DNA of 64,000 nt from Candidatus Accumulibacter similis (GCA_013347225.1 CP054595.1:186001-250000); one strand, 5' to 3'; shown: positions 48,563-59,464, counted from the stretch's first letter. The notes: generated by a model not told the origin, from the sequence alone. Numbers and translations are program-made.

Positions 48563-50194
48563 TCAGACGCGAAAGACGCCGACCGACTGACGCAGCTGGG
48601 CAGCCGTTCCCGCCAGATCCCTGGCCGTGCCGGCAAGCCGGTGTGCCGCACCGCTGTTCTCGCCGGCCCCACTCGCCATCTTCTCGACGGAACGGGAGAT
48701 TTCGCCACTGCCTTGGCGCTGCGCCGCGAGTCCCTCGGCGATCTGCCGCATGTCCGCAACCAGGAGGCGCGCCAGCGCGACGATGTCCGCCATCGTCGCG
48801 CGCGCCCGGTGGACGGCATCGGTGCTGGCGCGCGCCCGTGCCGAACCCTCGCGCATCCCCTGCATGGCACCCTCGACGCCGGACTGGATCTGGGTGATCA
48901 TGGTCGCGATGCGGTCGGTCGAATGCGCCGTCCGTTCCGCCAGCTTGCGCACCTCGTCGGCGACGACGGCAAAGCCCCGCCCCTGCTCGCCAGCCCTCGC
49001 CGCCTCGATGGCAGCGTTCAGCGCCAGCAGGTTGGTCTGATCGGCAATCTCGCGAATCACGCCGACGATGCCGGAAATCTCCCGCGAATGCTCGCCGAGC
49101 ACCAGCATCGAATCGGCAGTGGCCTGGACATCGGCGGCAAGCGTCTCGACGACGGTCGCCGTGGCGGTGATCTCCTCACTTCCCTGATCGCAGCGTGCAC
49201 CGGCCTGCTGCACCCGCTGCTCCACCGAAGCGGCCTGCCCTGCCATCAGCGAAATCCCGCTCGAGATCTGGTCGATTGCGGCAACCATCGCACTCGCTGC
49301 TGAATCCTGGCTGCGCGCGCCTTCGGCGACACCGTCGACGGTTTCCCCGACGCGTGCCGCCGAGTCAGTGACCGTTTCGGCGGCAGCACGAATCTCCCGG
49401 ACTGTCTGTGCGATGTTGTCACCCGCCACCTCGATCGACCGCAGCAGGTCCCCCACTTCGTCACGACGGCTGACGGCGCGCGTCGCCGAAGTCAGGTCGC
49501 CGCGCGCCAGATCGCCCAGACGCCTCGCGGCTTCACTCATGCCGGCGAGCAGCGAGCGGTCGAACAGGTAATTGGCGACGATGGCGAGCGAGATGCTGGC
49601 GACGAACACGGCCAGCAACACCCACAGGTCGGTATCCAGATCCGCCGTCTCGCGCGCTTCGACCTCCTGCAGTTCGCGCGTGCTGAGGGCCACCACATCG
49701 TCGATCGCCTGACGATGTTCGAGATAGCGCTCTTCGAGCTTGCGCAGCGCTTCCTGTGTCGCCACGCGGTCGCCAGCATTGATGGCCGGCAGGAGTTGGC
49801 GCTCTGTCAGCTCGAAGAACCCCACCGCCGCCTGGTGGGCATCGTTTAGGAAACGGGCCTTGATCCCCTGCGGCAAATCCTGTTCGAGCCAGAACTGGTG
49901 GCGCTGCTCGTACTCCTTGCGCAACTGGCTCATCTTGGCGACGAGAGCCGCACGCTGACCCGCACGCTCCGGGTCTGCGAGCTGCAGGACGCTCAGGTAC
50001 GATTCGATGATGTAGTTCGGAGGCGGCAGGATGTCGGCAACCAGATCCTTGTAGAGCACGATGCGGTTGTAACCAGGACCGCCGATCCTGGTCTGGCCGA
50101 TGGTGTGCCACGTCCAGGCGCCGAACACCGTGAAGCCTACCGCCAGTGCAAGGCACACCAGAAAGAGCTGCATGCGGAGAGGAAATCTGCTCAT
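48563..50194 (-). CDS. Methyl-accepting chemotaxis protein
   Basis: 543 residues. TM1 is [18 protein letters not shown] (about 10-27) and TM2 is about 190-210 ([20 protein letters not shown]). The periplasmic domain (about 30-185) is all-helical, of the four-helix-bundle type. A HAMP region follows, then the signalling hairpin with [20 protein letters not shown] at the tip and RKLAERT in the return helix. Ligand unknown. It lacks the C-terminal NWETF pentapeptide, so it relies on other receptors for adaptation enzymes. Confidence 0.92.
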   Translation of the reverse strand: MSRFPLRMQLFLVCLALAVGFTVFGAWTWHTIGQTRIGGPGYNRIVLYKDLVADILPPPNYIIESYLSVLQLADPERAGQRAALVAKMSQLRKEYEQRHQFWLEQDLPQGIKARFLNDAHQAAVGFFELTERQLLPAINAGDRVATQEALRKLEERYLEHRQAIDDVVALSTRELQEVEARETADLDTDLWVLLAVFVASISLAIVANYLFDRSLLAGMSEAARRLGDLARGDLTSATRAVSRRDEVGDLLRSIEVAGDNIAQTVREIRAAAETVTDSAARVGETVDGVAEGARSQDSAASAMVAAIDQISSGISLMAGQAASVEQRVQQAGARCDQGSEEITATATVVETLAADVQATADSMLVLGEHSREISGIVGVIREIADQTNLLALNAAIEAARAGEQGRGFAVVADEVRKLAERTAHSTDRIATMITQIQSGVEGAMQGMREGSARARASTDAVHRARATMADIVALARLLVADMRQIAEGLAAQRQGSGEISRSVEKMASGAGENSGAAHRLAGTARDLAGTAAQLRQSVGVFRV

Positions 50195-50670
50195 CGGAGG
50201 GTCTCGAAGGGTTGGCGAGGCAGCATGTTAACCGATTTGCCCAGCGCATCGATGCGGCTTCGGCGAGCAGTCGCGGGTGAAACGGAGACGAGGGATTCCT
50301 TGGCAAATGGATCAGCGCAATGGCCAGGCCGCTGTCCGGGATTCACCCTTGATCCGGCTCCAAGCGGGCAATCTTCGCGCCCGATCCCTTGGCGGAGCAA
50401 CATTCTTTCCGAGGCTCGTCATTGTCACTGATACCAACCGCCGGTTCCTGCCCGCGGGCGCGGGGAACACCGGCTCGGCCCTGAACTTCTGGGTACCTGG
50501 CGACGCTGCCGGTTTGCGTTTGTCGGGCACCTGCCCGCCGCCAACGCTGCAGGGCTGCCAAGCCCCACATCCATTCTCCCTGTCGGCCAGGGCCACGGGC
50601 TCGCTCCGCGCGCGCCGTATCCGCTATGCTGTTCCCCAATTCCCCTCGTAGCGCAGTGAAGGACAGAAAC
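50195..50670. other. Divergent gap upstream of the cas operon
   Basis: 476 bases between the chemoreceptor (minus) and cas3 (plus). No gene is supportable. Near the cas end, TATGCT (about 50623) is a possible -10 box without a good -35. The spacing leaves room for regulatory sequence, but I see no operator repeat. Confidence 0.3.
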
Positions 50671-52995
50671 GTGATCTACTGGGCACACAGCGAAAACGAC
50701 TGCTCCGACCGGCATCGGCTGGCGGCGCATCTTCTGTCAGTCGCTCGCCTTGCTGGTGAGCGCGCCAGCGACGCGGCATGGCGCCAAGAGGCCGAACTAG
50801 CGGGACTCCTGCACGACTTGGGGAAATACGGGGACCTGTTCCAGAAGCGACTGGACGGCGGGGAGAGCGGGCTGGACCACTGGAGTGCCGGCGCCTACGT
50901 GGCACTTTGGCACTTTCGATCATTGGCTTCGGCGCTGGCGATCGAGGGGCACCATGTTGGGCTGCAATGCGCCTCGCCCGATGCCATCTGCGCACGCATG
51001 ACGTTGGTTCGCGGCGGCGCATCTCCCGCAGGACGCCACATGCGCCTGTCCGACCCAGACACCGCCCGACTGCTGGCTCGCGCCAAAGGTGATGGCATCG
51101 ATTCTACCGTTCCAAGCGTCTTGGCTCTGCCCATTCAGCCCAATGCCTGTCAGTACGCCGTCGCCGGCATGCTCGATGTGCGCATGCTCTTTTCGTGCCT
51201 GGTCGATGCAGACTACCTGGACACCGAAGCGCACTTCCAGGGTGACCGGAATGGCAAACGCTATCGCCACGCGGGCTTGTCCTTGGATGCCGAGGCAGCC
51301 AGTCGCAGCCTAGACAGATTCATGAGCCGGATGGTGCGTGGTCGAAAGCAATCAAGTGATGCGGTCAGCACCGTCCGTGCCGATCTCTGGAAGGCGGTCA
51401 CCGACGCCGCTGCCGGCACACATGGCTTGTATTCCCTGACCGCGCCGACCGGCTCGGGCAAGACCTTCGCCATGCTGCAGTTCGCCCTGGAACATGCCCG
51501 ACGGCACCGCCTCAAACGTGTGGTCCTGGCTGTTCCTTACCTCGGCATCGTCGAGCAGCCTGCACGCGAGTATCGAAAGGTCTTCACCGAGGAGCCGGCA
51601 AACTTCATCCTTGAGCACCACAGCCTTGCTGGTATTCGGGCAGCGACCCGCGCGACCGATAAACTGGATGATGCCGAACGTCAGCGCCGCCTGTACGCGG
51701 AAAACTGGGACGCCCCGATCATCATCACCAGCAACGTGCAATTGCTCGAATCGCTGTTCTCCAACCGCCCTTCTGCCTGTCGCAAGCTGCACCGGCTACG
51801 CGATGCCGTGATTCTCTTCGACGAAGCGCAAAGCCTGCCGCAGCATCTCGCCGTACCGACATTGGCTGCGCTCTCGCACCTCGCGCACGCCTACAACAGC
51901 AGCGTGGTCTTCGCCACAGCCACGCAACCCGCATTCGATAGGCTGGATGAGGCCGTCCGAAGGCATGCCGTTTCGGGCTGGCAGCCGCGCGAGATCGTTC
52001 CCGGCCACCACCTGATGTTCCAACGACTCCAGCGTGCGAAGGTTGCATGGCCGGCGCCGGACGAGGCCTTGAGTTGGGAGGATCTCGCCACCACCTTGCG
52101 CCGCGATGCAGCGCCGCAGTCCCTGTGCGTACTCAACCTCAAACGCCATGCGCACGCCTTGCTCAAGATCATGCAGGGCACGGAAGGCCTTTACCATTTG
52201 TCGACCAATCTGTGTACGGCGCACAGGCGGGCGGTGCTGGACGAAGTGCGCCTGCGCCTGAACCCAGCACAACCACAGCCCTGCCGCCTGATCTCGACAC
52301 AGTGCGTCGAGGCTGGCGTCGACCTCGACTTTCCACTGGTCTATCGCGCGATGGCTCCGCTCGAAGCCATCGCTCAGGCCGCCGGACGCTGCAACCGTGA
52401 GGGGCGCATGAACGCAATGGGACAACTTGGCCAGGTACGGATCTTCGACCCCGCACCCGAGACGACCGAGCGTCGACGGATGTACCCGAACTTTGCCTAC
52501 TTCCAGGCCAGCCAAGTCACTATCTCGCTCCTGCGCGAATCCGGCGGCAATCTGGACATCCACGACCCCGCAATCTTCCGGCGCTATTACCGGGCGCTGT
52601 ATGACGTAGGCGACCCTGTTCAACAGAACCCCGATCTGACCGAGGCCATCCATGCACTCGACTTCCCCGAGATCGCCCTGCGCTATCGGCTCATCGACCA
52701 GGACGCCATCCAGATCGTCGTGCCGTGGCAGCCCCGCATCGGGTTATACGAGCAACTGCGCGAACAGGCGGTTTTCGGCATCGACCGAGACTGGATACGC
52801 GACGCACAGACGCTGTCCGTCAGCATCTATCGACCCCGGCCCGATCCCGAGGCATTGGGCTGCCTGATTCCCGCCCGGTTCCGACCCGGCGGCGCTTCGG
52901 ACGAATGGTTTGTGCTCGAAGATCCGGACGGCCAGTATTACGACGAGACTCTGGGGCTACAATTGCCGCAAAATCAGATCGTCATGATCGCCTGA
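50671..52995 (+). CDS. cas3: Cas3 nuclease-helicase, type I-C
   Basis: 774 residues from a GTG at 50671, chosen for the AAGGA 8 bases before it; an ATG at 50626 and a GTG at 50656 are alternatives. The N-terminal HD nuclease has His15/20, H48-D49 (LLHDLGKYGD) and GHH further on. The SF2 helicase follows: Walker A APTGSGKT (about 258-265), a DEAQ box (384-387) where many Cas3 have DEAH, and motif VI QAAGRCNREGR. Cas3 is recruited by Cascade to degrade target DNA. First gene of the cas operon. Confidence 0.93.
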   Translation: MIYWAHSENDCSDRHRLAAHLLSVARLAGERASDAAWRQEAELAGLLHDLGKYGDLFQKRLDGGESGLDHWSAGAYVALWHFRSLASALAIEGHHVGLQCASPDAICARMTLVRGGASPAGRHMRLSDPDTARLLARAKGDGIDSTVPSVLALPIQPNACQYAVAGMLDVRMLFSCLVDADYLDTEAHFQGDRNGKRYRHAGLSLDAEAASRSLDRFMSRMVRGRKQSSDAVSTVRADLWKAVTDAAAGTHGLYSLTAPTGSGKTFAMLQFALEHARRHRLKRVVLAVPYLGIVEQPAREYRKVFTEEPANFILEHHSLAGIRAATRATDKLDDAERQRRLYAENWDAPIIITSNVQLLESLFSNRPSACRKLHRLRDAVILFDEAQSLPQHLAVPTLAALSHLAHAYNSSVVFATATQPAFDRLDEAVRRHAVSGWQPREIVPGHHLMFQRLQRAKVAWPAPDEALSWEDLATTLRRDAAPQSLCVLNLKRHAHALLKIMQGTEGLYHLSTNLCTAHRRAVLDEVRLRLNPAQPQPCRLISTQCVEAGVDLDFPLVYRAMAPLEAIAQAAGRCNREGRMNAMGQLGQVRIFDPAPETTERRRMYPNFAYFQASQVTISLLRESGGNLDIHDPAIFRRYYRALYDVGDPVQQNPDLTEAIHALDFPEIALRYRLIDQDAIQIVVPWQPRIGLYEQLREQAVFGIDRDWIRDAQTLSVSIYRPRPDPEALGCLIPARFRPGGASDEWFVLEDPDGQYYDETLGLQLPQNQIVMIA

Positions 52996-53019
52996 TCGAC
53001 GTCGCCAAGGAGCAACGCC

Positions 53020-53805
53020 ATGCCCGACGGACCCCGAGAGACGCCGCTTAACACCCATACGCTCGAAGTCTGGGGTGAACTCGCCTGCTTCACCCGCCCG
53101 GAAATGAAGGTCGAGCGTTTTTCGTACCCGGTCATCACGCCATCGGCCGCACGCGGCATCTTCGATGCCATCTACTGGGACGGAAGGCGGGACAAGCAAA
53201 AGACCGGAAACACCGTGCGCGAGATCATTCGGCCCTATTTCTACTGGCAGGTGACGCGCATCGACGTGCTGGAAATGCCGCGCTTCATCGCGCTGCGTCG
53301 TAACGAAGTCAAGGGCACGGTGCCCGGGCTGACCACACTGAACAAGTGGATGAATGGCAAAGAAGATCCGCAGCCGCTCTGGGCGGATGGCGATGATGAA
53401 ACCACCGGCCGCACCCAGCGCCAGACCATCGCGCTCAAGAACGTGCGCTACCGCATAACCGCGCGCATCGAACCACGCGCCACGCACCGGCATGAACTCG
53501 GCAAGCTCAACGCCTGCTTCGTGCGCCGGGCGGAGAGCGGCAAATGCTTCCAGCAGCCGTATTTCGGCTGCCGAGAGTTCCCTGCCTTTTTCGAATACAT
53601 CCCTCCCGGCACGTCGCCATCGCCCCAGGCGCCCCTGGATCAGCACCTCGGCTGGATGCTCTATGACGTATTCGACCTCGGCAACGAAGTACCAGGACTG
53701 GACGGGACGCCGTTCATTTCCGTCTTCGACGCCACACTGAAGAATGGTGTGCTAGAGGTACCGGATTACGATAGCGAGGCCGTTCGCAAACCGCGGAGAG
53801 CGTAA
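53020..53805 (+). CDS. cas5c: Cas5c crRNA-processing endonuclease
   Basis: 261 residues, with AAGGAG upstream of the ATG. It has the N-terminal RAMP/ferredoxin-like fold, LEVWGELACFTRPEMKVERFSYPVITPSAARGI. In type I-C there is no Cas6; Cas5c (Cas5d) cuts the pre-crRNA in the repeat and stays bound to its 5' handle. The body (YWQVTRIDVLEMPRFIALRRNEV, QRQTIALKNVRYRITARI) is typical. It lies 24 bases after cas3. Confidence 0.93.
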   Translation: MPDGPRETPLNTHTLEVWGELACFTRPEMKVERFSYPVITPSAARGIFDAIYWDGRRDKQKTGNTVREIIRPYFYWQVTRIDVLEMPRFIALRRNEVKGTVPGLTTLNKWMNGKEDPQPLWADGDDETTGRTQRQTIALKNVRYRITARIEPRATHRHELGKLNACFVRRAESGKCFQQPYFGCREFPAFFEYIPPGTSPSPQAPLDQHLGWMLYDVFDLGNEVPGLDGTPFISVFDATLKNGVLEVPDYDSEAVRKPRRA

Positions 53806-53807
53806 GC

Positions 53808-55574
53808 ATGTTGCATGCGCTGAAAGCGTATGGCGAGAAGCTTGGCGGTGAGCCCGGCTTTAAATCGAGAGAAGTTCGCTGGTGCATCCAACTGTCGGAG
53901 GCGGGCGATCTGCTGAACATTGTGCCCTTGGGCGATGGCAGGTCAGGTATTCAGATGGAACGTTGCCCAGACATGCATGCCATGGTTTCCGGAGGAAAAG
54001 CCCACTTCTTGGTTGAAACGGCGCAGACCATTGGACGACACTTCAAGGCTGACGAGTCCCCCGACAAGATGGCTTCGGGCCAAGGCCGGCACGATTTCTA
54101 CGTCGCGATGCTCACCGAGGCCGCTCGCGAAATTGCCCGCTTGAGGCCCGCCGCCAAACTTCTGGCCGACAACTCGGGCCGAGATGCGTTGCGCCTGATG
54201 ATGCTCGACAAGCGCGTCAAACCTCCTGACTGGATGACATGGCAAATCGGCGACAGCGATCCGTGTGCTCAAGCAGATGTGCAGGCATGGTGGCGTGCGT
54301 GGCGAAATCGAGATTTGCTTGGCAATTTCAGCAATGCGGGCAACCTGCCGGGCCACATGGTATGTCTTCTAACCGGCGAATCAGTCCAGCCACTTCTGAC
54401 GCAGCCCAAAGTGACCGGCTTGACGGGTGTCGGCGGGCTGGCCATGGGCGACGTCTTGGTTGGCTTCGACAAGGCGGCCTTTCGGTCATTTGGACTCGAG
54501 AAATCATCAAACGCGGCGATGGCGGCAGCGGCGGCCCAGCAGTACGTCGACGCGATCAACCATCTGGTCAAGGAGCAGCAAGAGGCAGCGCGCAAGAATC
54601 CCTCGCGCAGAACCAACGCCCTGATGGTGTACTGGTTTCGCAATCGTCTTCCTCCCGAAGACGACCCTTTCGCCATGCTTTACGGCACGCAAACCGCGCA
54701 GCAACAGACCGCCTCCGCTCTGAGGCAGGCGCGCAAGCTGCTGCAGGCCATTCGCACTGGGGAGCGAGTGCAACTGGGGCACAACCATTATTACGCCATG
54801 ACTCTTTCCGGGGCATCGGGTCGGGTCATGGTGCGCGACTGGATGGAAGGGCAGTTCGCGCAACTATTGGCGAGTATCGAAGCCTGGTTCTCCGATCTGT
54901 CGATCGCCCATCGTGACAGTGACAACCGTCTCGCGCCCGATCCCAAGTTTCTCGCCGTCGGTGGAGCGCTGGTGCGCAGGCTGAAGGATCTGCCCGCCTC
55001 GACGACGGCTGTGCTGTGGCGTGCAGCCGTCACTGGACAGACGATACCGCAGTCACTCATGGCACAAGCGCTGGATCGCTTTCGCTCCGCACTCATCAGG
55101 GATGAGACCTTCGATCACGCACGAATGGGTCTTATCAAAGCCTATTTTCTTCGCAGATCCTTAGCAGGAGATCAGCACATGAAGCCCTATCTCAACCCGA
55201 ACCATCCCGATCCGGCCTATCACTGCGGTCGTCTGCTGGCCGTGCTCGCAAGCCTGCAGCACAAAGCGCTCGGCGACGTAGGCGCCGGCGTAGTGCAGCG
55301 TTTCTATCCAGCCGCCAGCACAGCGCCCGGGCTGACTCTGGGGAGGCTGGTGAGCAATGCCCGCAATCATCTGGGAAAACTCGACGGCGGCCGGCCTTTC
55401 TGGTACGAGCAACAAATCGGCGAAGTGATGGGCCGTTTCGGCGACGGCCTGCCGCGCACGCTGGACCTCGAAGGGCAGGGCCTGTTCGCGCTGGGATACT
55501 ACCAGCAACTGGTTGCGCTGCGCAGCCCGAAGAATCACACATTGAACAATCGGCAAAACGGAGATGAGGAATGA
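53808..55574 (+). CDS. cas8c: Cas8c large subunit of type I-C Cascade
   Basis: 588 residues, the Csd1 length. Typical parts are [19 protein letters not shown] central segment (here [24 protein letters not shown]) and the C-terminal helical part. Cas8c recognises the PAM and holds the non-target strand. It begins 2 bases after cas5c and overlaps cas7c by 4 bases (ATGA). An in-frame internal start at 55179 (separate entry) should yield Cas11c. Confidence 0.92.
   Translation: MLHALKAYGEKLGGEPGFKSREVRWCIQLSEAGDLLNIVPLGDGRSGIQMERCPDMHAMVSGGKAHFLVETAQTIGRHFKADESPDKMASGQGRHDFYVAMLTEAAREIARLRPAAKLLADNSGRDALRLMMLDKRVKPPDWMTWQIGDSDPCAQADVQAWWRAWRNRDLLGNFSNAGNLPGHMVCLLTGESVQPLLTQPKVTGLTGVGGLAMGDVLVGFDKAAFRSFGLEKSSNAAMAAAAAQQYVDAINHLVKEQQEAARKNPSRRTNALMVYWFRNRLPPEDDPFAMLYGTQTAQQQTASALRQARKLLQAIRTGERVQLGHNHYYAMTLSGASGRVMVRDWMEGQFAQLLASIEAWFSDLSIAHRDSDNRLAPDPKFLAVGGALVRRLKDLPASTTAVLWRAAVTGQTIPQSLMAQALDRFRSALIRDETFDHARMGLIKAYFLRRSLAGDQHMKPYLNPNHPDPAYHCGRLLAVLASLQHKALGDVGAGVVQRFYPAASTAPGLTLGRLVSNARNHLGKLDGGRPFWYEQQIGEVMGRFGDGLPRTLDLEGQGLFALGYYQQLVALRSPKNHTLNNRQNGDEE
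55166..55170 (+). promoter_or_regulatory. Internal Shine-Dalgarno for Cas11c inside cas8c
   Basis: AGGAG at 55166-55170, eight bases before an in-frame ATG at 55179. A ribosome-binding site this good inside a coding sequence, at the position where Cas11c is made in other type I-C systems, argues for a real internal start. Confidence 0.65.
55179..55574 (+). CDS. cas11c: Predicted Cas11c small subunit from internal translation of cas8c
   Basis: 131 residues, [20 protein letters not shown] onward, sharing the reading frame and stop with cas8c. The small helical protein would fill the belly of Cascade and stabilise the R-loop. It is known that type I-C systems make Cas11 from an internal site of cas8c (shown in Desulfovibrio vulgaris), with a product of about this size. 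The start choice here is from the Shine-Dalgarno and length. Not proven. Confidence 0.65.
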   Translation: MKPYLNPNHPDPAYHCGRLLAVLASLQHKALGDVGAGVVQRFYPAASTAPGLTLGRLVSNARNHLGKLDGGRPFWYEQQIGEVMGRFGDGLPRTLDLEGQGLFALGYYQQLVALRSPKNHTLNNRQNGDEE

Positions 55575-56623
55575 ACAACCACGACGGCATAGCCATCAGG
55601 AACCGCTATGAGTTTCTTTATCTCTTTGACTGCGAACGCGGCAACCCGAACGGCGATCCCGACGCCGGAAACAGCCCGCGCATCGATCCCGAAGACATGC
55701 ATGGTCTGGTATCCGACGTGGCCATCAAACGTCGCGTGCGCAACTACGTGCAGACCAAGCATGGCATTCGCCAAGGCTACGCAATCTTCGTTCAACACTC
55801 GACCAACTTGAACCGCCAAATTCTTATTGCGCATGAAGAGACCGGTGGCGTACCGAAGATGGAAGAAGCGGTGTCCGATGATAGCGATGAGCCGACACGA
55901 GCGACGAAAGAGAAGAAGTCCAAGGCGCCGAAATCCAAGGTTAATGCGGCTCGTGACTGGATGTGCCGTAGCTTCTACGATGTCAGGACCTTCGGCGCGG
56001 TCATGTCGACCGGAGCCAATGCGGGCCAAGTCAGAGGGCCAGTGCAGATAGCTTTCTCTCGGTCTGTCGACCCGATCCTCCCAATAGAGGTCGGAATCAC
56101 ACGCGTTGCCATTGCCGAGGATGTCCAAGGAAACTCTACACAAATGCTGCAATGGGAGAATGAGGTCAAACCGGAACTCAGCCTGCGCACCATGGGCCGC
56201 AAGTCCCTCATCTCGTACGGCCTCTACGCCACCAAAGGCTTCGTTTCGGCGCATCTGGCGCAAGGAACGGGATTCTCCGAAGCCGACCTCGCCGAGTTGT
56301 GGGAAGCGCTGGCAAACATGTATGACCACGACCGTTCCGCCTCCAAGGGCGTCATGGGATGCCGTGACCTGTTCGTGTTCAAACACGTCGGTGCGAACAA
56401 TGGCGATCCGCAGGCGCAGGAACGGCAAGCGATGCTTGGCTGTGCGCCGGCGCATCACTTGCTTGACCTCGGCCGCGTCATCGAAGTGCCCGCCCTGAAA
56501 GATCATGGAAAACTGCCCCGCAGCTATGCCGACTACGACGTGAAGGTGCATCTGGATCGAGTGCCGAAGGGCGTCGAACTCTGGCGCTGGAACTTCACCG
56601 AGCAGTGCTTGGTGAAAGCGTAG
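55571..56623 (+). CDS. cas7c: Cas7c backbone subunit of type I-C Cascade
   Basis: 350 residues, Csd2 family. The start is [52 protein letters not shown] (here split by motifs [15 protein letters not shown] and [11 protein letters not shown]), which is characteristic. Multiple copies bind the crRNA spacer along the complex. Overlaps cas8c by 4 bases and is followed by cas4 after 10 bases. Confidence 0.94.
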   Translation: MNNHDGIAIRNRYEFLYLFDCERGNPNGDPDAGNSPRIDPEDMHGLVSDVAIKRRVRNYVQTKHGIRQGYAIFVQHSTNLNRQILIAHEETGGVPKMEEAVSDDSDEPTRATKEKKSKAPKSKVNAARDWMCRSFYDVRTFGAVMSTGANAGQVRGPVQIAFSRSVDPILPIEVGITRVAIAEDVQGNSTQMLQWENEVKPELSLRTMGRKSLISYGLYATKGFVSAHLAQGTGFSEADLAELWEALANMYDHDRSASKGVMGCRDLFVFKHVGANNGDPQAQERQAMLGCAPAHHLLDLGRVIEVPALKDHGKLPRSYADYDVKVHLDRVPKGVELWRWNFTEQCLVKA

Positions 56624-56633
56624 CGCCGCGGGC

Positions 56634-57257
56634 GTGTCTGACGATTTGGAGCCGGTCAATGTATCGGCGCTCAACCAGTACGCGTATTGCCATCGCCGCT
56701 GTGCGCTGATCTATCTCGAAAACGAATTCGAGGATAATCGGCACACGGCGTACGGCAACGCGGAACATGCCCGCGTCGACCAGATGGCGCACCCCAGCAA
56801 TCGGGAAGGCGCGCGTGTCGAGTACGCCCTGCCGATCTGGAGCGACCGCCTGGGGCTGATCGGCAAGGGCGATGTGGTCGAGTTCTGGCCGGACGGAACG
56901 ATTTACCCTGTGGAATACAAGCACGGAGCGAAGAAGCAGCACGACAACGATGACCTGCAACTGGCAGCACAGGCGCTGTGCCTCGAAGAGATGTTCGGCA
57001 GGCCGATCCGGCAGGGAGCCATCTTTCACGCCAAGAGCAAACGCCGTCGCGAGGTAGTGTTTACCAGCCAGTTGCGCGCCGCCACCGAACAGACCGTCGC
57101 CTCGATCCGCCAGATGCTCGCGTCCCGGACAGTCCCGCAGCCCCTGAACAACGAAACGCGCTGCAGGGAATGCTCGCTGATCGACCTGTGCCAGCCGGTG
57201 GCGCTTGGGAAGCTCAGGCTGCTCCGCCGCGAAGACTTGTTCGACCCGAATCGTTGA
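56634..57257 (+). CDS. cas4: Cas4 exonuclease
   Basis: 207 residues from a GTG at 56634. RecB-like nuclease motifs: VVEFWPDGTIYPVEYKHG supplies the Asp and Glu-x-Lys. Cysteines for the 4Fe-4S cluster are Cys19 (AYCHRRC) and CRECSLIDLC near the end. Cas4 trims prespacers and enforces the PAM during adaptation, together with Cas1-Cas2 encoded next. Confidence 0.93.
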   Translation: MSDDLEPVNVSALNQYAYCHRRCALIYLENEFEDNRHTAYGNAEHARVDQMAHPSNREGARVEYALPIWSDRLGLIGKGDVVEFWPDGTIYPVEYKHGAKKQHDNDDLQLAAQALCLEEMFGRPIRQGAIFHAKSKRRREVVFTSQLRAATEQTVASIRQMLASRTVPQPLNNETRCRECSLIDLCQPVALGKLRLLRREDLFDPNR

Positions 57258-57264
57258 GAACCAC

Positions 57265-58293
57265 GTGCAACTGCTGAACACGCTTTACGTCACCCAGTCG
57301 GCAAGCTACCTGCGGCTGGAGAACGATACCCTGTGTGTCGAGATCGAACACCGGGTGCGCCTGCGGGTACCACTGCACCATCTGGCCAGCGTCGTGTGCT
57401 TCGGGCATGTCAGTCTGTCGGCGCCTCTGATGCATCGCCTGGCCGACGAGGGCATTGCGCTGGTTCTTCTCGATGACCACGGGCGTTTCAAGGCCCGGCT
57501 CGAAGGCGCGACGTCGGGCAATGTTCTATTGCGGCAGGCCCATCACCGCCGCGTCGATGACGCAGTGTTTACCCTCGAGACCGCCCGCACCTGCGTCGCG
57601 GGCAAGATCAAGAACGCGCGGCAGGTACTCCTGCGCGGTGCTCGCGAAGCCAAGTCAACTACGGATGCAGCTGCCCTGGCACGGGGCGCGGATGATCTCG
57701 CCGCCGCCCTTCGCGGATTGCCGCAGGCGGCTGATCTCGAGGCCCTGCGTGGCTTTGAAGGCGTGGCTGCCCGCCAGTACTTCGCCGTACTGAACCTCAT
57801 CGTGCGGTCGGACTTGCGCGCCCATTTCCCCTTGGACTGCCGCACCCGCCGGCCGCCGCGCGACCGGTTCAACGCCCTGCTGTCATTCGTCTACGCGATG
57901 TGGATGAACGACTGCCGATCCGCCGTCGAGGCCGCCGGACTGGATCCGCAGATTGGCTTCCTCCATGCGGTGCGCCCAGGACGCGCCGCGCTGGCACTTG
58001 ATCTGCAGGAAGAATTCCGACCGCTGGCAGATCGCTTGGTACTGACCCTCATCAATCGCGGCCAGGTCAATCCGGAAGCTTTCGTCTTTCGCGAAGGCGG
58101 TGCGGTCATGCTTCAAGATGATGCCCGCAAGGCGGTGGTGGTCGCGTTTCAGGAGCGAAAACAGGAAACCATGACGCACCCACTGCTGGCACAGCCGATT
58201 CCGCTGGGCGTGATTCCACTCGTGCAGGCTCGCTTGCTCGCGCGCGCCATTCGGGGTGAATCAGACGGCTACATGCCGTTCGTGATGCGCTGA
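57265..58293 (+). CDS. cas1: Cas1 integrase, subtype I-C
   Basis: 342 residues from a GTG at 57265, seven bases after cas4. The catalytic residues are visible: Glu165 ([12 protein letters not shown]), His234 ([10 protein letters not shown]) and Asp246/Glu249 (LDLQEEFRP). It integrates new spacers at the leader end of the array as a Cas1-Cas2 complex. The N-terminal beta domain begins [19 protein letters not shown]. Confidence 0.94.
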   Translation: MQLLNTLYVTQSASYLRLENDTLCVEIEHRVRLRVPLHHLASVVCFGHVSLSAPLMHRLADEGIALVLLDDHGRFKARLEGATSGNVLLRQAHHRRVDDAVFTLETARTCVAGKIKNARQVLLRGAREAKSTTDAAALARGADDLAAALRGLPQAADLEALRGFEGVAARQYFAVLNLIVRSDLRAHFPLDCRTRRPPRDRFNALLSFVYAMWMNDCRSAVEAAGLDPQIGFLHAVRPGRAALALDLQEEFRPLADRLVLTLINRGQVNPEAFVFREGGAVMLQDDARKAVVVAFQERKQETMTHPLLAQPIPLGVIPLVQARLLARAIRGESDGYMPFVMR

Positions 58294-58304
58294 AGGCCAC
58301 TGCG

Positions 58305-58595
58305 ATGCTCGTCATCGTCTGTTACGACGTCAACACCGAAACCTCCCAGGGCCGCCGCCGCCTCCGGCGAGTTGCAAAGATCTGTGAGAGCACAGGGCAA
58401 CGTGTCCAGAAATCGGTGTTTGAATGCCAAGTCAATCTGATGCAGCTCGATGAACTCGAGCGTCGCCTGCTACGCGAGATCGACGCGAACGACGATTGCT
58501 TGCGCCTCTATCGAATGGCTGACACGCGAGGATGCGAAGTGCGCGACTATGGCCGATTCAAGGCCACCGATTTTGTCGGACCACTGGTAGTATGA
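58305..58595 (+). CDS. cas2: Cas2
   Basis: 96 residues, [20 protein letters not shown] with the characteristic Asp8 after beta strand 1. It forms the dimer that bridges two Cas1 dimers in spacer acquisition. It starts 11 bases after cas1 and is the last cas gene. The leader and array follow immediately. Confidence 0.94.
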   Translation: MLVIVCYDVNTETSQGRRRLRRVAKICESTGQRVQKSVFECQVNLMQLDELERRLLREIDANDDCLRLYRMADTRGCEVRDYGRFKATDFVGPLVV

Positions 58596-58773
58596 AGCGC
58601 GAATCCCAAGTGACGGGCTTTATTGTGGACGGTTCGCGCGCTCGGGAACGTCATGATTCTGCGGAAGAAACGAGGCCACCCCTATGACCGACCGTGTCAA
58701 TGGAGTAGCTCATGGTGACGTTCGCGTTTGCGCGGGATTTTCTCTTGGCGCTTCAAGCTCATATACGCCAAGG
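58596..58773 (+). other. CRISPR leader
   Basis: 178 bases between the cas2 stop and the first repeat. It probably holds the array promoter and the Cas1-Cas2 docking sequence. The final stretch before the repeat reads CGCCAAGG and then the repeat. I see no clear sigma-70 hexamer pair. Orientation is inferred from cas2 and from the repeat ending GAAAC. Confidence 0.7.
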
Positions 58774-59464
58774 GGTCGCGCGCCCCGCGAGGGGCGCGCG
58801 TGGATTGAAATGATTCTGCAGGTTTCAGGCATCAGACCCAAACCTCGGTCGCGCGCCCCGCGAGGGGCGCGCGTGGATTGAAATTTCGAGATCAGTCTTG
58901 TCTGCTTCAGCCTGCTTCGGTCGCGCGCCCCGCGAGGGGCGCGCGTGGATTGAAATCGGCTCGAGTCGTCCTTGTACGCAAAGCCGTAGTTGGTCGCGCG
59001 CCCCGCGAGGGGCGCGCGTGGATTGAAACTTTCAAGAAGCCGCCTTCAGGCAAAGCGCCAATGGGTCGCGCGCCCCGCGAGGGGCGCGCGTGGATTGAAA
59101 CACTTCAATCTTGGAATTGAATCGGAACGGCAAATGGTCGCGCGCCCCGCGAGGGGCGCGCGTGGATTGAAACGCGAAAGGGGACATCGAGCCGACCGAC
59201 TGCCCGCGGTCGCGCGCCCCGCGAGGGGCGCGCGTGGATTGAAACCCGCGGTGGGCGTCGCCGGATTGCGCGAACTCCGCCGGTCGCGCGCCCCGCGAGG
59301 GGCGCGCGTGGATTGAAACCTTGATGGCCCGGATGAGGTCCTCGCGATTCGGGGGTCGCGCGCCCCGCGAGGGGCGCGCGTGGATTGAAACACGCCATCC
59401 GGAGAGGTGGCGTAGTACCCGAGGCTGGTCGCGCGCCCCGCGAGGGGCGCGCGTGGATTGAAAC
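58774..59464 (+). CRISPR. Type I-C CRISPR array, ten repeats, nine spacers
   Basis: Repeats start at 58774, 58847, 58919, 58992, 59064, 59136, 59208, 59282, 59354 and 59427; spacing is 72-74 bases. The invariant 37-base unit opens GGTCGCGCGCCCC, has the loop GCGA, and ends GGGGCGCGCG, then TGGATTGAAA. The arms pair over 10 bp. The 38th base is T in the first three repeats and C in the other seven. A G precedes every GTC, so the repeat is 37-38 bases and the spacers are 34-36 bases. Spacer sources cannot be read here. Confidence 0.97.

Noticed and set aside
51820..51831. DEAQ instead of DEAH in Cas3, read as possible inactivation
   Set aside because: Gln/His exchange in this box is found in working SF2 helicases; HD nuclease and Walker A are intact.
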